The notes below the pieces were generated by a model, which saw only the letters and a program-made list of their open reading frames with translations, had not been told where the DNA came from and ran no database searches. A program made the position numbers and the translations under genes. 64,000 nucleotides of DNA from positions 1,902,577 through 1,966,576 of the forward strand of contig OX638323.1 in the NCBI GenBank assembly GCA_951812715.1, written 5' to 3'. This document shows positions 1 to 8,998 of this stretch, piece by piece. Numbering within the stretch: position 1 is the stretch's first letter; every line of letters starts with the position of its first letter. This DNA is from an uncultured Pseudohongiella sp. Its GTDB lineage: Bacteria > Pseudomonadota > Gammaproteobacteria > Pseudomonadales > Pseudohongiellaceae.

Positions 1-1532
1 CGGCTTTTCAGGCCGGTGGCATAGCGCATGATTTCGCGCTCGCTGAACTCTTCGCGATCAAGCGTTCCCGCCAGCGATCCTCGGTACATGACCGCTACCC
101 GGTGGCACATGCCGATAATTTCGGTGATGTCCGAGGAAATCAGGATGATGGTGGTGCCGGACTGAACCAGCGAATCGAGCAGCAGATAGATCTGGCTGCG
201 AGTGCCAATGTCAATACCGCGAGTCGGCTCGTCGACGATCAGGACGCGTGGTTCGGCGGCGAGGAATTTCGCCAGCAGCAATTTCTGCTGGTTGCCTCCG
301 GAAAGCTTTCCCGCGCTGATTTCCAGGCTTGGACAGCGAATTTCAAACTCGTCAATTGCCTGTTTGAACGCACTCGCCTCTTCCTTGGCGCGGATCAGCG
401 CGCCAGCAAACCGCGACAGGGCGTAGAGGGAGAAATTCATACGCAGGTTCTGGTCCAGCAGCAGGCCGCGGCCGGCCCTGTCCTTGGTCAGATAGCTGAT
501 CCCGAGGTCGCGCGCGCTGCGCGGATCGGGTATATCAACTTCCCGGCCATTGAGAGTAATACGGCCGCGACTGCCTACCGGAGGCTTGCGAAGCCCCGTG
601 ACTGTTTCGAGCAGCGAACTGCGCCCGGAGCCCACTAACCCGAAAAATCCCAGCACCTCGCCCTGCCGCAGATCGAAGCCGACGGCTTCCGGCGCGTCCC
701 GCACCTGCAACTCGCGCACTTCCAGCACCTTGACGAAATCATCTGGCAAAGGCCGCACCGGCGGAAACAGTGAGTCGATATCGCGCCCCACCATGTGCCG
801 GACCATATCTTCCCGGTTCAGATCCCCAATGGCGAAATTGCCAACGAGATTGCCATCCCGAAGTATGCTTACCCGGTCGGCAAGACGCTGAATTTCATCC
901 AGCTTGTGCGAAATGAATACAACCGCGACGCCTTCCCGCGCCAGCTTCCTGATCAACTCGTACAGTACTTCCGACTCGGCGCCCGTCAGCACCGCTGTCG
1001 GCTCATCCAGCACAAGCACTCGCACATTGCCCACCCGGGTTCTGGCGATCTCCACCATTTGCCGATCCGCAACGGACAGTTCCGATACCCGCGTGCCCGG
1101 ATCTAATTCACAGTTGAGCGATCGCAGATAGGCGCCCGCTTCCCGGGTCATGGTTCGATAGTCGAGGAACGGGCCCCGCCGAAGTTCGCGGCCGAGAAAA
1201 ATGTTCTCGGCGATGCTTAACTGCTCCGCCAGGTTGAACTCCTGGTGGATCATGACGATTCCGCGCCGCTCGGCTTTGCGCGGATCCCAGTCCCGCAAAC
1301 ACAGCGCGCTGCCCGCGGATATCAGTTCCCCCGCATCCGGTCGTTCAAAGCCGCACAGAATCTTGCACAGGGTAGATTTTCCGGCCCCGTTCTCGCCCAG
1401 CAATGCATGGACTTCACCGGCGCGAAGCTCAATGTCGATGCCGTGCAGAACCTTGATGCCACCGAAGGATTTGCTGATTGAGCGTCCTTCGAGCAGCATT
1501 TCGGGAGATAGTTGAACGGTGGATTGGGACAT
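1..1532 (-). CDS. Sugar ABC transporter ATP-binding protein (RbsA/MglA type), 3' end cut by window
   Basis: Cytoplasmic ATPase of a CUT2-type sugar importer with two fused nucleotide-binding domains. The first has Walker [10 protein letters not shown] at residues 46-54, a signature-like LSVADRQ near 150 and Walker B VLDEPTAVL near 175. The second has the signature LSGGNQQK near 410 and IVDEPTRGID near 434. About 510 residues lie inside the window, close to the full family length of about 500, so only a few C-terminal residues can be missing. The ATG at 1532 has GGAGAA about 10 bases upstream. It follows a decayed alkyl sulfatase end by 36 bases, and a paralogous truncated copy lies at 12.6-13.0 kb. 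No intact permease or sugar-binding protein is in the window. A permease remnant at 7.7 kb may be a former partner. The substrate is unknown. Confidence 0.93.
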   Translation of the reverse strand, partial: MSQSTVQLSPEMLLEGRSISKSFGGIKVLHGIDIELRAGEVHALLGENGAGKSTLCKILCGFERPDAGELISAGSALCLRDWDPRKAERRGIVMIHQEFNLAEQLSIAENIFLGRELRRGPFLDYRTMTREAGAYLRSLNCELDPGTRVSELSVADRQMVEIARTRVGNVRVLVLDEPTAVLTGAESEVLYELIRKLAREGVAVVFISHKLDEIQRLADRVSILRDGNLVGNFAIGDLNREDMVRHMVGRDIDSLFPPVRPLPDDFVKVLEVRELQVRDAPEAVGFDLRQGEVLGFFGLVGSGRSSLLETVTGLRKPPVGSRGRITLNGREVDIPDPRSARDLGISYLTKDRAGRGLLLDQNLRMNFSLYALSRFAGALIRAKEEASAFKQAIDEFEIRCPSLEISAGKLSGGNQQKLLLAKFLAAEPRVLIVDEPTRGIDIGTRSQIYLLLDSLVQSGTTIILISSDITEIIGMCHRVAVMYRGSLAGTLDREEFSEREIMRYATGLKS

Positions 1533-1568
1533 AGGTCGTGTGGTTCTCCGCGCTCGCGCGTCGCCGGT

Positions 1569-2037
1569 CTAGTTGGTGGCGCCGGGCAGAATCTCGAGCT
1601 CGCGCGCGAAATTCACCGATACTGAAGTCAACCGTGGCAGTACCTCGGCATCACCATTTACCGAGTCCAGGCCGGATTGCGGCAATTCCGCCAATTTTGC
1701 ATTGCCCATGATTACCTGGTTCAAGTCTTCGCGGTCGAAACTGACAGTAACATCGGCGTCCATGGACTGAAATCCTTCGATGCTGGTCAAGCTGTCACCG
1801 CTCATTATCAACGACAAATTGCTGCTTGGCGTCGGGGGTAAGGAAATTCATGCTGAATTCCATCCTGTCGACAGGTTGGCTATCCACACGAATTGCGGCG
1901 GCATCCCACCATTGCAAGGTGCTCATGGCTCTCGCCATTCCGGAGCTGGCGCCTTTTGGCGCGGGTATGCGCGGCATCCCGCTGGGCAATTCCAGGGCAG
2001 CGGTAAGAAACACATTGCGCAAGCTGGCGCTTTCGTA
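1569..2037 (-). pseudogene. Alkyl sulfatase C-terminal remnant, frameshifted
   Basis: Two overlapping reading frames together match the last 150 or so residues of the intact alkyl sulfatase at 13-15 kb. Shared stretches include MPRIPAP, GMARAMST, QWWDA and DREDLNQVIMG, i.e. the SCP2-like C-terminal domain. Homology starts abruptly at the YESAS motif near 2037; everything upstream, including the metallo-beta-lactamase domain, is absent. One extra base near 1803 (GTTGATAATGAG against GTTGAAATGAG in the intact copy) throws the frame. It lies directly before the ABC ATPase, just as the intact sulfatase lies before a truncated ATPase, so it is the remains of a duplicated gene pair. Roughly three quarters of the nucleotides match between the copies, so the duplication is old. 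Confidence 0.85.
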
Positions 2038-2251
2038 CTTTTTTCGTCTCCGGGCCATTTCTCTCACGGCCGATGATCTGGGTAATAGCATACGCCTAAC
2101 ATGTCAAATTGAACCAACGAAGTGTATTTTGAAAGGGGCATTTAGCGGAGCCTTGCGCCTGCTCAACGCAATCGCTCCATCGAGACCTGCGAAAAAGCAA
2201 AGGCCGCAACAGATCATCGCTCTTACCCTAGTTTAATGGCTTACATATCTA

Positions 2252-5200
2252 CTAAATTCCGAAGCTTATACCTAGCGCAAACTGTCTGCCGGTATATTCC
2301 ACTGATTTAAGATTGCCAGCGTTACCTAAACTGGTTTCATACCCGGCGTTAGTCAGATTAGAGCCAGATAATTTTAGCGTTATACTGTCGTTTATATGGT
2401 AGTACATGCTTGCGTCCAACCAACCGGTATCTTGAACATATAGCTCATCATCTAGACTATCGGCTGTAGCAAGCTCACTTAGATAGCGGTCACGCCAGTT
2501 GTAGGCTAAGCGTGCTCCGAAATCGCCTTTTTCATAGTAGGTGATAATATTGAAGGAATTTTTCGACGCACCCCTAAATGGAAGTTTGTTTCCATTGCGA
2601 TCTAGCTGGGAAGTTTCGCTTTCGAGATATGTATAGTTGGCAGAAACGCCCAGAGCGTCAAAGGGCTTCGGTAATATGCCACTAAAGCTTTGATTCCACG
2701 CCAACTCAACACCCTGAATTTCGCCACCTTCGTCATCATTAAAAGGCTGAGTAATGCCCAATGTTATATCCTGTGGATACTCTGCACCAAAACCATCTAT
2801 TGGCGCCCAGCAAACACACTTGATGTTATAGGTATTGATTACCGTGTCAGCCGTAGTTTTTACAACAAATGAACCAATATCCTTGTAAAATGCATTTACT
2901 GAGAGAGCACCTTCATCAGAGTAATACCACTCAGCGGTTAAATCGTATTGATTAGCCTCAAATGGATCTAAGTTGGGGTTTCCAGTTTCGATGAAATTGG
3001 ACCATCTTAAGAACAATTGATTTGCCACTCGAAGATCTTCCAATGGCGCTCGCGATATAACCTTCGCAGCGGAAGCCCGCAAACGCAACTCATCACTAGG
3101 GTCGACTCGCAGATTCAAGCTAGGTAATACATTAGTGTAATCGTGATCCACATCAATATTTGTGGGAGCACCAAATACAGCATACCGAGGGATACCCCAG
3201 TTGTCGGCAAACAGGTAATCTACTTCCGCTGTAGCGCCCTTGGAGGATTGGTCAGTGCTTGCAACACGCAAACCCAAATTTAGAGCATAGGGTATTTCTG
3301 AGAAGCCAAAGACACCCGAAATATCTATTTCGACAAATCCACTTATTACTGATTCTTCAACCTCGTAGGATCTTGCTGGCATCAATTGAGGATTCAGCAT
3401 AGCAAAGGCTTCTGGTGAGAGATCTTGATAATAATCCTGTAACCCCTGTAGATTAATATCCAACCACCCCCGAGGCATATTCCCAGCTTCTTCACCCAAG
3501 TAGCCATCAAAAGAAGTAGCCATTAAAAGGTCCTGTGGAACGCCTACGTAACGATGCTCCCCAATTCGAACCACAAATTCAGAATCATCTGGCTGCCAGT
3601 TTTCACCAATCCTGCCACAGCAAAAAGCATCGAAATGTTGTGATGCATATACGTCAAGGTCTTTTTCTTGAGCAACATAGGATACGCCAAACAAGACTGA
3701 CGAATCATCGCCTGCATCCCATAAGCCGGTAAACTTGATATCCAAAGCAGTATCATCAACTTCGGTACCACCCGTATCGCTCCAAGCACTCCCAACGGTA
3801 AACTGGGAGTCTGGCATGATCACAGCGCCGCCCACAGGCTGATCCAAGATAACGTCGGGCAAAAGATTTCCAGTACTCCAATCGAAGGTCAAATATTCTA
3901 CGGCAGTCTCTGTAGATGTTTTAAATCGCTCTCCAGTGTTCTGCCGCTGTGAGTTAGAGTAGGAAACATCACCGACGAATGACAAATTATCGCTATACGA
4001 CCATTCGACATTTACACCAGACATGTAAGTTTCTGAGATTCGGGGATCAAATTCATTTTGCAGCCCAATAAAAACGGGACTACTAATCTCCAACCCTGTG
4101 ACAAAGTTGTTACTATCCACGGTTGCATTTGTATAGGTCCCTGTTTCCCACCAAACCGGATTTCGCAGATCCACGTACATTAAGGACAGTTCAGAATCGA
4201 TATCATATTTACTATACAAAGTATCCCAATTAATATTCAAATCTTCACTCGGCTGCCACTGAATAGCTAAAGTGCCACCCGTACGAGTGCGCTCCTCTTG
4301 ACGTGACTCGTAGTTCAAAAATGTTGCAATCGTCGTATCTTCAAGATCGGTGGAACCATCTTTACCAATATCAATATCAAAATCTCTCTGATATCCGTTA
4401 ATAGATACTTTGTCTTGCCGAAGATTCCGCTGCGAATGATTCAACGAAAGCAGCACGCCTAAAGTATCATCGGCAAAGGTCCGACTTACCAACACCGATG
4501 CCCTGGGGTTATTCTCACTACTCAGGTCGTCATGCACACTTTCAATTGACCCGCGAAGGGCTTGATTGCCCAAATCCAAGGGCCTGAAAGTACGGATATT
4601 CACGACAGAGCCGACGCCACCCTCAGTTAAACTAGCTTGTGAGGACTTATTAATATCAATTCGAGAAACCAATTCTGACGCCAATAGATCGTAGCTAAAA
4701 TCTCTACCAACATTTTCGGTCGCTAACTTACGTCCATTCAAAGTAGTAATGTTGAAAGAGCTATCCATGCCTCGAACGGAAATACTTTTGCCCTCCCCGC
4801 GAGATCGATTTACAGCAACACCAGGTAGACGCTGCAAAGCTTCCGCAATATTTTGATCCGGCAACTTTCCAATATCTTCCGCAACAATGGAATCAACAAT
4901 ATTTGTGGCTGATCGTTTGATCTCCAAAGCTTCTACTATACTGCTCCGAATGCCTGTTACTAAAATCTCCTCCACTATTCCAACTGAGACACCTGGCTCC
5001 TCATCTTGTGCAATGGCATCCCCAAATGAAAAGAAACTCAATACAGCTCCTAAAATTCCTCTCGAAAATATACTATTATTCTGCATATCAACTTCCTCTC
5101 TGCTTGATTGATTTTCCGTAACAGTCGGAGCAATCGAAATAACGATTACCCGGCTATCGGTTACAACAGCATTGAGGCCGGAATCCATTAGCAGAATATC

Positions 5201-5494
5201 CAACGCATCTGGTAGCGAGTAAGTCCCCTCCAGAGATCTAAGAACAACACCTCTAAGATCCTGACTTGAATATAAAATAGAGTGTTCGGATTGATCTGCA
5301 AGATCATTTAATGAGGTCGCAGCATCCTGCTCGGGAAATTGCAAATAAAACTGCTCTTGCGCAAATACCCTAGGTGAAAGAAAGCCAGAAAACACAATAA
5401 TGAAAATTATCGTGCGCGGCTTGATGTAACTTCCCCTAACCCTATTTATGAATTTATCCACTATCAGTTGCGATGTCTCAAAAACGTGCTGCAA
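2252..5494 (-). CDS. TonB-dependent receptor with N-terminal STN (signalling) domain
   Basis: Outer-membrane beta-barrel importer of 1080 residues. In order it has a hydrophobic N-terminal signal (about 28-46), an STN/secretin short domain (about 48-122), a second signal-like hydrophobic stretch (about 145-162), a TonB-box region EEILVTG (175-181), a plug domain with LPDQNIAEALQRLPGVAVNR (211-230), and a barrel ending in ISFGI with the usual terminal aromatic-rich strand. The STN domain and the adjacent FecR and ECF sigma genes fit a FecA-type surface signalling receptor. The listed start is TTG at 5494 with AAGGG nearby. An internal ATG at 5086 has an excellent ribosome site and its own signal peptide. 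The gene is clearly richer in A+T than the flanking genes, suggesting transfer. Ligand unknown. Confidence 0.9.
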   Translation of the reverse strand: MQHVFETSQLIVDKFINRVRGSYIKPRTIIFIIVFSGFLSPRVFAQEQFYLQFPEQDAATSLNDLADQSEHSILYSSQDLRGVVLRSLEGTYSLPDALDILLMDSGLNAVVTDSRVIVISIAPTVTENQSSREEVDMQNNSIFSRGILGAVLSFFSFGDAIAQDEEPGVSVGIVEEILVTGIRSSIVEALEIKRSATNIVDSIVAEDIGKLPDQNIAEALQRLPGVAVNRSRGEGKSISVRGMDSSFNITTLNGRKLATENVGRDFSYDLLASELVSRIDINKSSQASLTEGGVGSVVNIRTFRPLDLGNQALRGSIESVHDDLSSENNPRASVLVSRTFADDTLGVLLSLNHSQRNLRQDKVSINGYQRDFDIDIGKDGSTDLEDTTIATFLNYESRQEERTRTGGTLAIQWQPSEDLNINWDTLYSKYDIDSELSLMYVDLRNPVWWETGTYTNATVDSNNFVTGLEISSPVFIGLQNEFDPRISETYMSGVNVEWSYSDNLSFVGDVSYSNSQRQNTGERFKTSTETAVEYLTFDWSTGNLLPDVILDQPVGGAVIMPDSQFTVGSAWSDTGGTEVDDTALDIKFTGLWDAGDDSSVLFGVSYVAQEKDLDVYASQHFDAFCCGRIGENWQPDDSEFVVRIGEHRYVGVPQDLLMATSFDGYLGEEAGNMPRGWLDINLQGLQDYYQDLSPEAFAMLNPQLMPARSYEVEESVISGFVEIDISGVFGFSEIPYALNLGLRVASTDQSSKGATAEVDYLFADNWGIPRYAVFGAPTNIDVDHDYTNVLPSLNLRVDPSDELRLRASAAKVISRAPLEDLRVANQLFLRWSNFIETGNPNLDPFEANQYDLTAEWYYSDEGALSVNAFYKDIGSFVVKTTADTVINTYNIKCVCWAPIDGFGAEYPQDITLGITQPFNDDEGGEIQGVELAWNQSFSGILPKPFDALGVSANYTYLESETSQLDRNGNKLPFRGASKNSFNIITYYEKGDFGARLAYNWRDRYLSELATADSLDDELYVQDTGWLDASMYYHINDSITLKLSGSNLTNAGYETSLGNAGNLKSVEYTGRQFALGISFGI
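5084..5100 (-). promoter_or_regulatory. Internal ribosome-binding site and ATG inside the receptor gene
   Basis: On the minus strand GAGAGGAAGTTGATATG places AGGAAG about 7 bases before an in-frame ATG at 5086. Translation from it begins MQNNSIFSRG, then a hydrophobic run and an AIAQ-DEEP junction, which reads as a complete signal peptide directly before the TonB box. This start would give a receptor of about 944 residues without the STN domain. Confidence 0.6.
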
Positions 5495-5563
5495 CTACCC
5501 TTAAAGAGCAAGAGTGGTTGCGTTTGAGTAACTTTATTTTGTGTTTTTTTAAATTTTTTCCCC

Positions 5564-6640
5564 TTAGCCAGAATTCTTGGAGATATAAACCATATTTTCC
5601 TCGGCATTTCGGTTGACCTGAATGCCCTGCCCGGAAATCTCTATAGCTTCCAGTAAAGCTTCGGTATCACCAATCTGAAACCGCCCGCTAAGCCTTATCT
5701 CTCTTAGCTCCGAATCGGAAATTACCACTCGAACCGAAGTATAACGGCTAACCTCTGAGATTATGGTTTCCAGACTTTCGTCTTCGAAGATCAGCCGTCC
5801 GTCCGTCCAGGAAAACCGGCGCTGAATTTCTTCCTCTTCAATGTCACTAAGAAGCGTGTCTTCAACATCCTGAACATCTCGTTCCGCTACCTGCCCCTGA
5901 CTCAGGAGGATAACCTCCTGCACTGCCGGGTCTGCAGAAGCCATGCCCCCCGCTCCAATACCATAATCGGACTGACTCGACAGCCGTACCTGCCCTTCGG
6001 CGACGGTTACCCGAATCTTGTTCGAAGTAAGGCGCACCAAAAACCTTGTACCGACTGCTTGCACGGCATTGCCCGCGGCATAAACGACAAAGGGTCGATC
6101 AGGGTCATGGAATACATCAAACATGGCTTCGCCGCGCAGTAGTTCCACTGCCCGTTCATTTTCACTGTAATTGATCTCAATAAGACTATCGGTGTTAAGG
6201 TGCGCAACGGAACCATCGCTTAGCTCTTCAACTCTTTGCACACCAATATTGGTCGCATACAACTGGCTATCATTCTCCAAATCAGGAAAAACCAGTAACC
6301 AGGCGCCCCAAAAAAATAAAAATGAACAGGTCGTAGCTAATGAGATCGAAACCATCCTGGCTTTCAAAATTTCGCCCCAACGAATACCTATGTGATGAGC
6401 CTTGGTATCTAGCGCGGCCTTGGCAAATACATCCATATCACTCCAAACAGCGAGCTGTCGTTTTAACATCTTGCCGTGCCGAGGATCTTGGGATAACCAG
6501 TCTTTAAAGCTGGATAGATCTCCCGGTGACAATCTGCCACTATCCAACCGGCCATCTAACTTGACCAGCCAACTGGCTGCCTCCTCGCGAATTACTTCGA
6601 GCGTTCGTAAGGGAACGACTTTATTCGACTGATTCTCCAC
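5564..6640 (-). CDS. FecR-family transmembrane anti-sigma regulator
   Basis: Inner-membrane sensor of 358 residues. It has a cytoplasmic N-terminal DUF4880-type segment (about 18-75, with WLVKLDGRLDSG and FKDWLSQDPRH), one membrane segment (about 96-118), a periplasmic FecR domain (from about 127, with DGSVAHLNTDS and VGTRFLVR) and a C-terminal DUF4974-like STN-interacting region (from about 283). By family it receives the signal from the STN domain of the receptor and controls the ECF sigma factor. The GTG start at 6640 lies 6 bases after the sigma gene stop, and GAGGGG at the end of the sigma gene serves as ribosome site, so the two are coupled. The receptor follows after about 70 bases. 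AT-richer than the flanks, like its partners. Confidence 0.9.
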   Translation of the reverse strand: MENQSNKVVPLRTLEVIREEAASWLVKLDGRLDSGRLSPGDLSSFKDWLSQDPRHGKMLKRQLAVWSDMDVFAKAALDTKAHHIGIRWGEILKARMVSISLATTCSFLFFWGAWLLVFPDLENDSQLYATNIGVQRVEELSDGSVAHLNTDSLIEINYSENERAVELLRGEAMFDVFHDPDRPFVVYAAGNAVQAVGTRFLVRLTSNKIRVTVAEGQVRLSSQSDYGIGAGGMASADPAVQEVILLSQGQVAERDVQDVEDTLLSDIEEEEIQRRFSWTDGRLIFEDESLETIISEVSRYTSVRVVISDSELREIRLSGRFQIGDTEALLEAIEISGQGIQVNRNAEENMVYISKNSG

Positions 6641-6646
6641 TATGAG

Positions 6647-7225
6647 TCACCCCTCATGCTGTCTTCGGCGGCCCTGCAATTTATCTCGACCGTATTCACC
6701 ACCGATGTCATAACCGCGGGCATTTAAAATCTGTTCGCATTTATTGATGCCGCTAACAATATATTTGTCTACCGAACTCTTTGAAATACCCATTTTTCGC
6801 GCAATCTCATTGGAAGAAAGGCCGTAAACCTTGCGAAGAAGGATCGCCTGTCTGTGTTTTTCTGGAATTAAGCCCAAAGCTTCGTTGAGGGTTTGAAACT
6901 TCAATTTTTCATGCAGTTCCGCGTCTAAGGAAGATTCTGTTGTCTCAAGCAGAACACTGTCGACCAAACTGTTGAGTTCTCGAGTACGGTCAGTGGCCCG
7001 CTTGATAACCAAGTTACGGGAGATTACAAAAAGATAATCCAGGGGAGAGTGTATTTCTCTTTTGTCGTTGGCAACGAAAGCCCTCAAAAAGGTTTCTTGA
7101 AGAATATCGTCTACATCCTCAGGACGAACCGACATCTTCATAATCGAACGCGCCAAAGCGTTGCGACACTTGATATAAGCGGCCACTACCGGGTTGCCAT
7201 CTTCTGCTTCGTTACCACTTTTCAT
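6647..7225 (-). CDS. ECF RNA polymerase sigma factor (FecI-like)
   Basis: Sigma-70 family ECF factor of 192 residues. Region 2 includes DDILQETFLRAF (about 39-50), and the region 4 helix-turn-helix is LSSNEIARKMGISKSSVDKY (about 126-145). ATG at 7225 is preferred over the TTG at 7258 because GCAGGGGG lies 5 bases upstream. First gene of a sigma-FecR-receptor set that is probably transcribed together. By family it directs polymerase to the receptor promoter when the receptor is loaded. The end of an IS3-family remnant lies only about 35 bases upstream, so the native promoter may have been displaced. Whether the system is still expressed cannot be told from sequence. Confidence 0.9.
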   Translation of the reverse strand: MKSGNEAEDGNPVVAAYIKCRNALARSIMKMSVRPEDVDDILQETFLRAFVANDKREIHSPLDYLFVISRNLVIKRATDRTRELNSLVDSVLLETTESSLDAELHEKLKFQTLNEALGLIPEKHRQAILLRKVYGLSSNEIARKMGISKSSVDKYIVSGINKCEQILNARGYDIGGEYGRDKLQGRRRQHEG

Positions 7226-7259
7226 AGGACCCCCTGCTTTATAAATGCGCTTGCCCAAA

Positions 7260-7675
7260 TGAAACGCCCCGGAAATTCCGGAGACCCGTTAGTTTGAGGC
7301 ATGCTGCTTTGCATGACCAGTAATACTCATCATAGTATATCTGTTCATACTCAGCCGGTGATACATTACCGATGGACGCCAGCAGACGGAGATGGTTGAA
7401 CCAGCGCACCCATTCCAGCGTCCCATACTCCACGTCATCCAAGATCTTCCATGGCCCCCGCTTTCTGATCATTTCCGACTTGTACAGGCCGATGATTGTC
7501 TACGCCAAGGCATTGTCACAGGAATCACCCATGCTTCGCACGGAGGCCTCACCCCGGCTGCCGCCAACGGCTCGGTGAGATACTGGCTACGGCGGTCACT
7601 GTGATGAATCAAACCAGCGGTATCGTGCCGTGGCCGCAAAGCCTGTTCCAGCGCATCAAGCGCCAACGCGGTACG
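7260..7675 (-). mobile_element. IS3-family insertion sequence remnant (transposase orfB 3' part)
   Basis: Two frames together give the C-terminal half of an IS3-family DDE transposase. One reads ALDALEQALRPRHD and LIHHSDRRSQYL (the conserved HSDRGSQY block), the other MIRKRGPWKILDDVEYGTLE and WVRWFNHLRLL. A frameshift separates them near 7530 and part of the catalytic core is missing. The outer end at 7260 begins TGAAACGCCCCGGAAATTCC, typical of the terminal repeats of this family. No second end or orfA is present, so the element is dead. It borders the AT-rich sigma-FecR-receptor block on one side and a permease remnant on the other. Confidence 0.8.
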
Positions 7676-7910
7676 CTGGGAACCATGGGCGTATATCGCA
7701 GCCTGGTGACTTGGCTCGCGGACGGCGGTACGCTGACGCTCAATTTCACCGTCGGGGGTCTATACAGCGAGCTGTATTACGGGTGCCTGCTCGGCCTGCC
7801 TCATGCGGTCTGGATTTTTCTGGCCACCGCGATTGCCGGCTATGTGTTGTTGAACCATACGGTATTGGTCGGCATTGTTTGGCCGCAGGTTCAAACGACA
7901 AGGTAGCGCG
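7672..7910 (+). pseudogene. Sugar ABC permease fragment (RbsC type)
   Basis: Plus-strand translation from about 7672 gives GTLGTMGVYRSLVTWLADGG, then YYGCLLGLPHAVWIFLATAI and AGYVLLNHT, the pattern of RbsC/XylH-type permeases. After a frame slip near 7866 the match resumes as GRHCLAAGSNDKVAR, which corresponds to the family segment GRHxxAxGSN. Both ends of the gene are missing. The left junction coincides with the IS3 remnant. It could have been a partner of the RbsA-type ATPase, but it now lies in the opposite orientation. Confidence 0.65.
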
Positions 7911-8182
7911 CCGACGCCGGTGGATTTGCTCTATCCTCCATCGATGATTTTCACCGTCATGGAGCTGACGGCCCTGGGATTCATCGCTGGAATTCCCGTG
8001 CAAGGAGAATATGAGCTCGAATCACCGCTGATCACCGAAGACAATGCCGAGCATCACTATTTTCCGGAATCACCTTTCTGACACGCGCCACAATCAGGCA
8101 GGCGCCTGGGCGCATCCGGGAGAAATCCGGTTACGCCGCGTCAAGGGATCAATCAGCAAAAGCTGCGATCAACGCCAATCGA
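7911..8182. other. Non-coding stretch after the permease remnant
   Basis: No credible gene. A short plus-strand frame with PSMIFTVMELTALGFIAGIP could be the decayed next membrane segment of the permease but cannot be assigned. Confidence 0.4.
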
Positions 8183-8998
8183 TCATCCGCTGGAGTTTCC
8201 CAGGAACTCGAGCACGAACTGGTTCAATTGGTCGGCATACTCCAACAGCATCAAGTGCCCGCCAAGCACCTCGACTCGCGCGCTGGGCTGGTTCTCTCGA
8301 ATCCAGGCAAGCGCCGAGTCCGCCCAATCCCGACGCAGGATCTGCATGACCGGAACTTTACCGGCCGCCATGGCGGCAGTTGACCTGAAGTCCTGGCGCG
8401 CGGCGTCTTCAAGCAACGCGGCAGCCCGAGCCGGCGGCAGCTCCGAGGCGGTCCTGGTGATCCGGTCAAGCAACTCGGCGGGAGCTTCGCCTTCGAAGCC
8501 GGCGGCCATGTACTCGCGTACGAACGGCAGATAGGCCTCAGTGTTTACCGTTGCAATCAGTCCCGCGACTTCTTCGGCGCTGCCTTCTCCCCAATCGTTC
8601 TCTCGTTCCTTGACAATGCGCATGGACTCATCGATCAGGATCAAGGAACGCACACGGCCGGCGCCGAAGCGCCGCACGTAGGAGAGAACATCGTATACGC
8701 CCAGAGACCATCCAAGCAGCGATGCGGTTTCGACTTCCATGGCGTCGAGCACGTCATGCAGGTCGAGGCCGCGCTGATCGTAGTTGTTGCCTGCGGCGGT
8801 TTGCTCGGATCGCCCCTGGGAGCGTGGGTCATAGGCGATGACCCGATAGTGATTTGCCCACGCCGAAAAGTTCTTGTCGAATATCTCCGTCGAGCAAGCC
8901 CAACCCGGTACAAGCACCAGAGCTTCTCCGCTGCCGGCGGTCTCTACGTGTAAACTCGCGCCGTCGGCCAGGCGAACTGCATGCGAAGTCCGATTCAA
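8183..8998 (-). CDS. Alpha/beta-fold hydrolase
   Basis: Cytoplasmic hydrolase of 271 residues. It has the oxyanion segment LVPGWACS near 29-36, the YDPRSQGRS block at 56-64, the nucleophile elbow GWSLG with Ser98, and the catalytic His in GGH (His248). Family members cleave esters, lactones or C-C bonds; the substrate is not deducible. The TTG start at 8998 overlaps the stop of the upstream TonB-dependent receptor by the tetranucleotide TTGA, and GGGGGTGA lies 5 bases before it. Translation is therefore likely coupled to the receptor, which carries a premature stop. That coupling hints that the hydrolase acts on the compound the receptor imports. Confidence 0.88.
   Translation of the reverse strand: MNRTSHAVRLADGASLHVETAGSGEALVLVPGWACSTEIFDKNFSAWANHYRVIAYDPRSQGRSEQTAAGNNYDQRGLDLHDVLDAMEVETASLLGWSLGVYDVLSYVRRFGAGRVRSLILIDESMRIVKERENDWGEGSAEEVAGLIATVNTEAYLPFVREYMAAGFEGEAPAELLDRITRTASELPPARAAALLEDAARQDFRSTAAMAAGKVPVMQILRRDWADSALAWIRENQPSARVEVLGGHLMLLEYADQLNQFVLEFLGNSSG

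Noticed and set aside
1800..1806. Programmed frameshift in the sulfatase remnant
   Set aside because: The 5' three quarters of the gene are missing, so the extra base is simple decay.
7260..7675. Active IS3 element
   Set aside because: No orfA, one end only, frameshifted catalytic domain.
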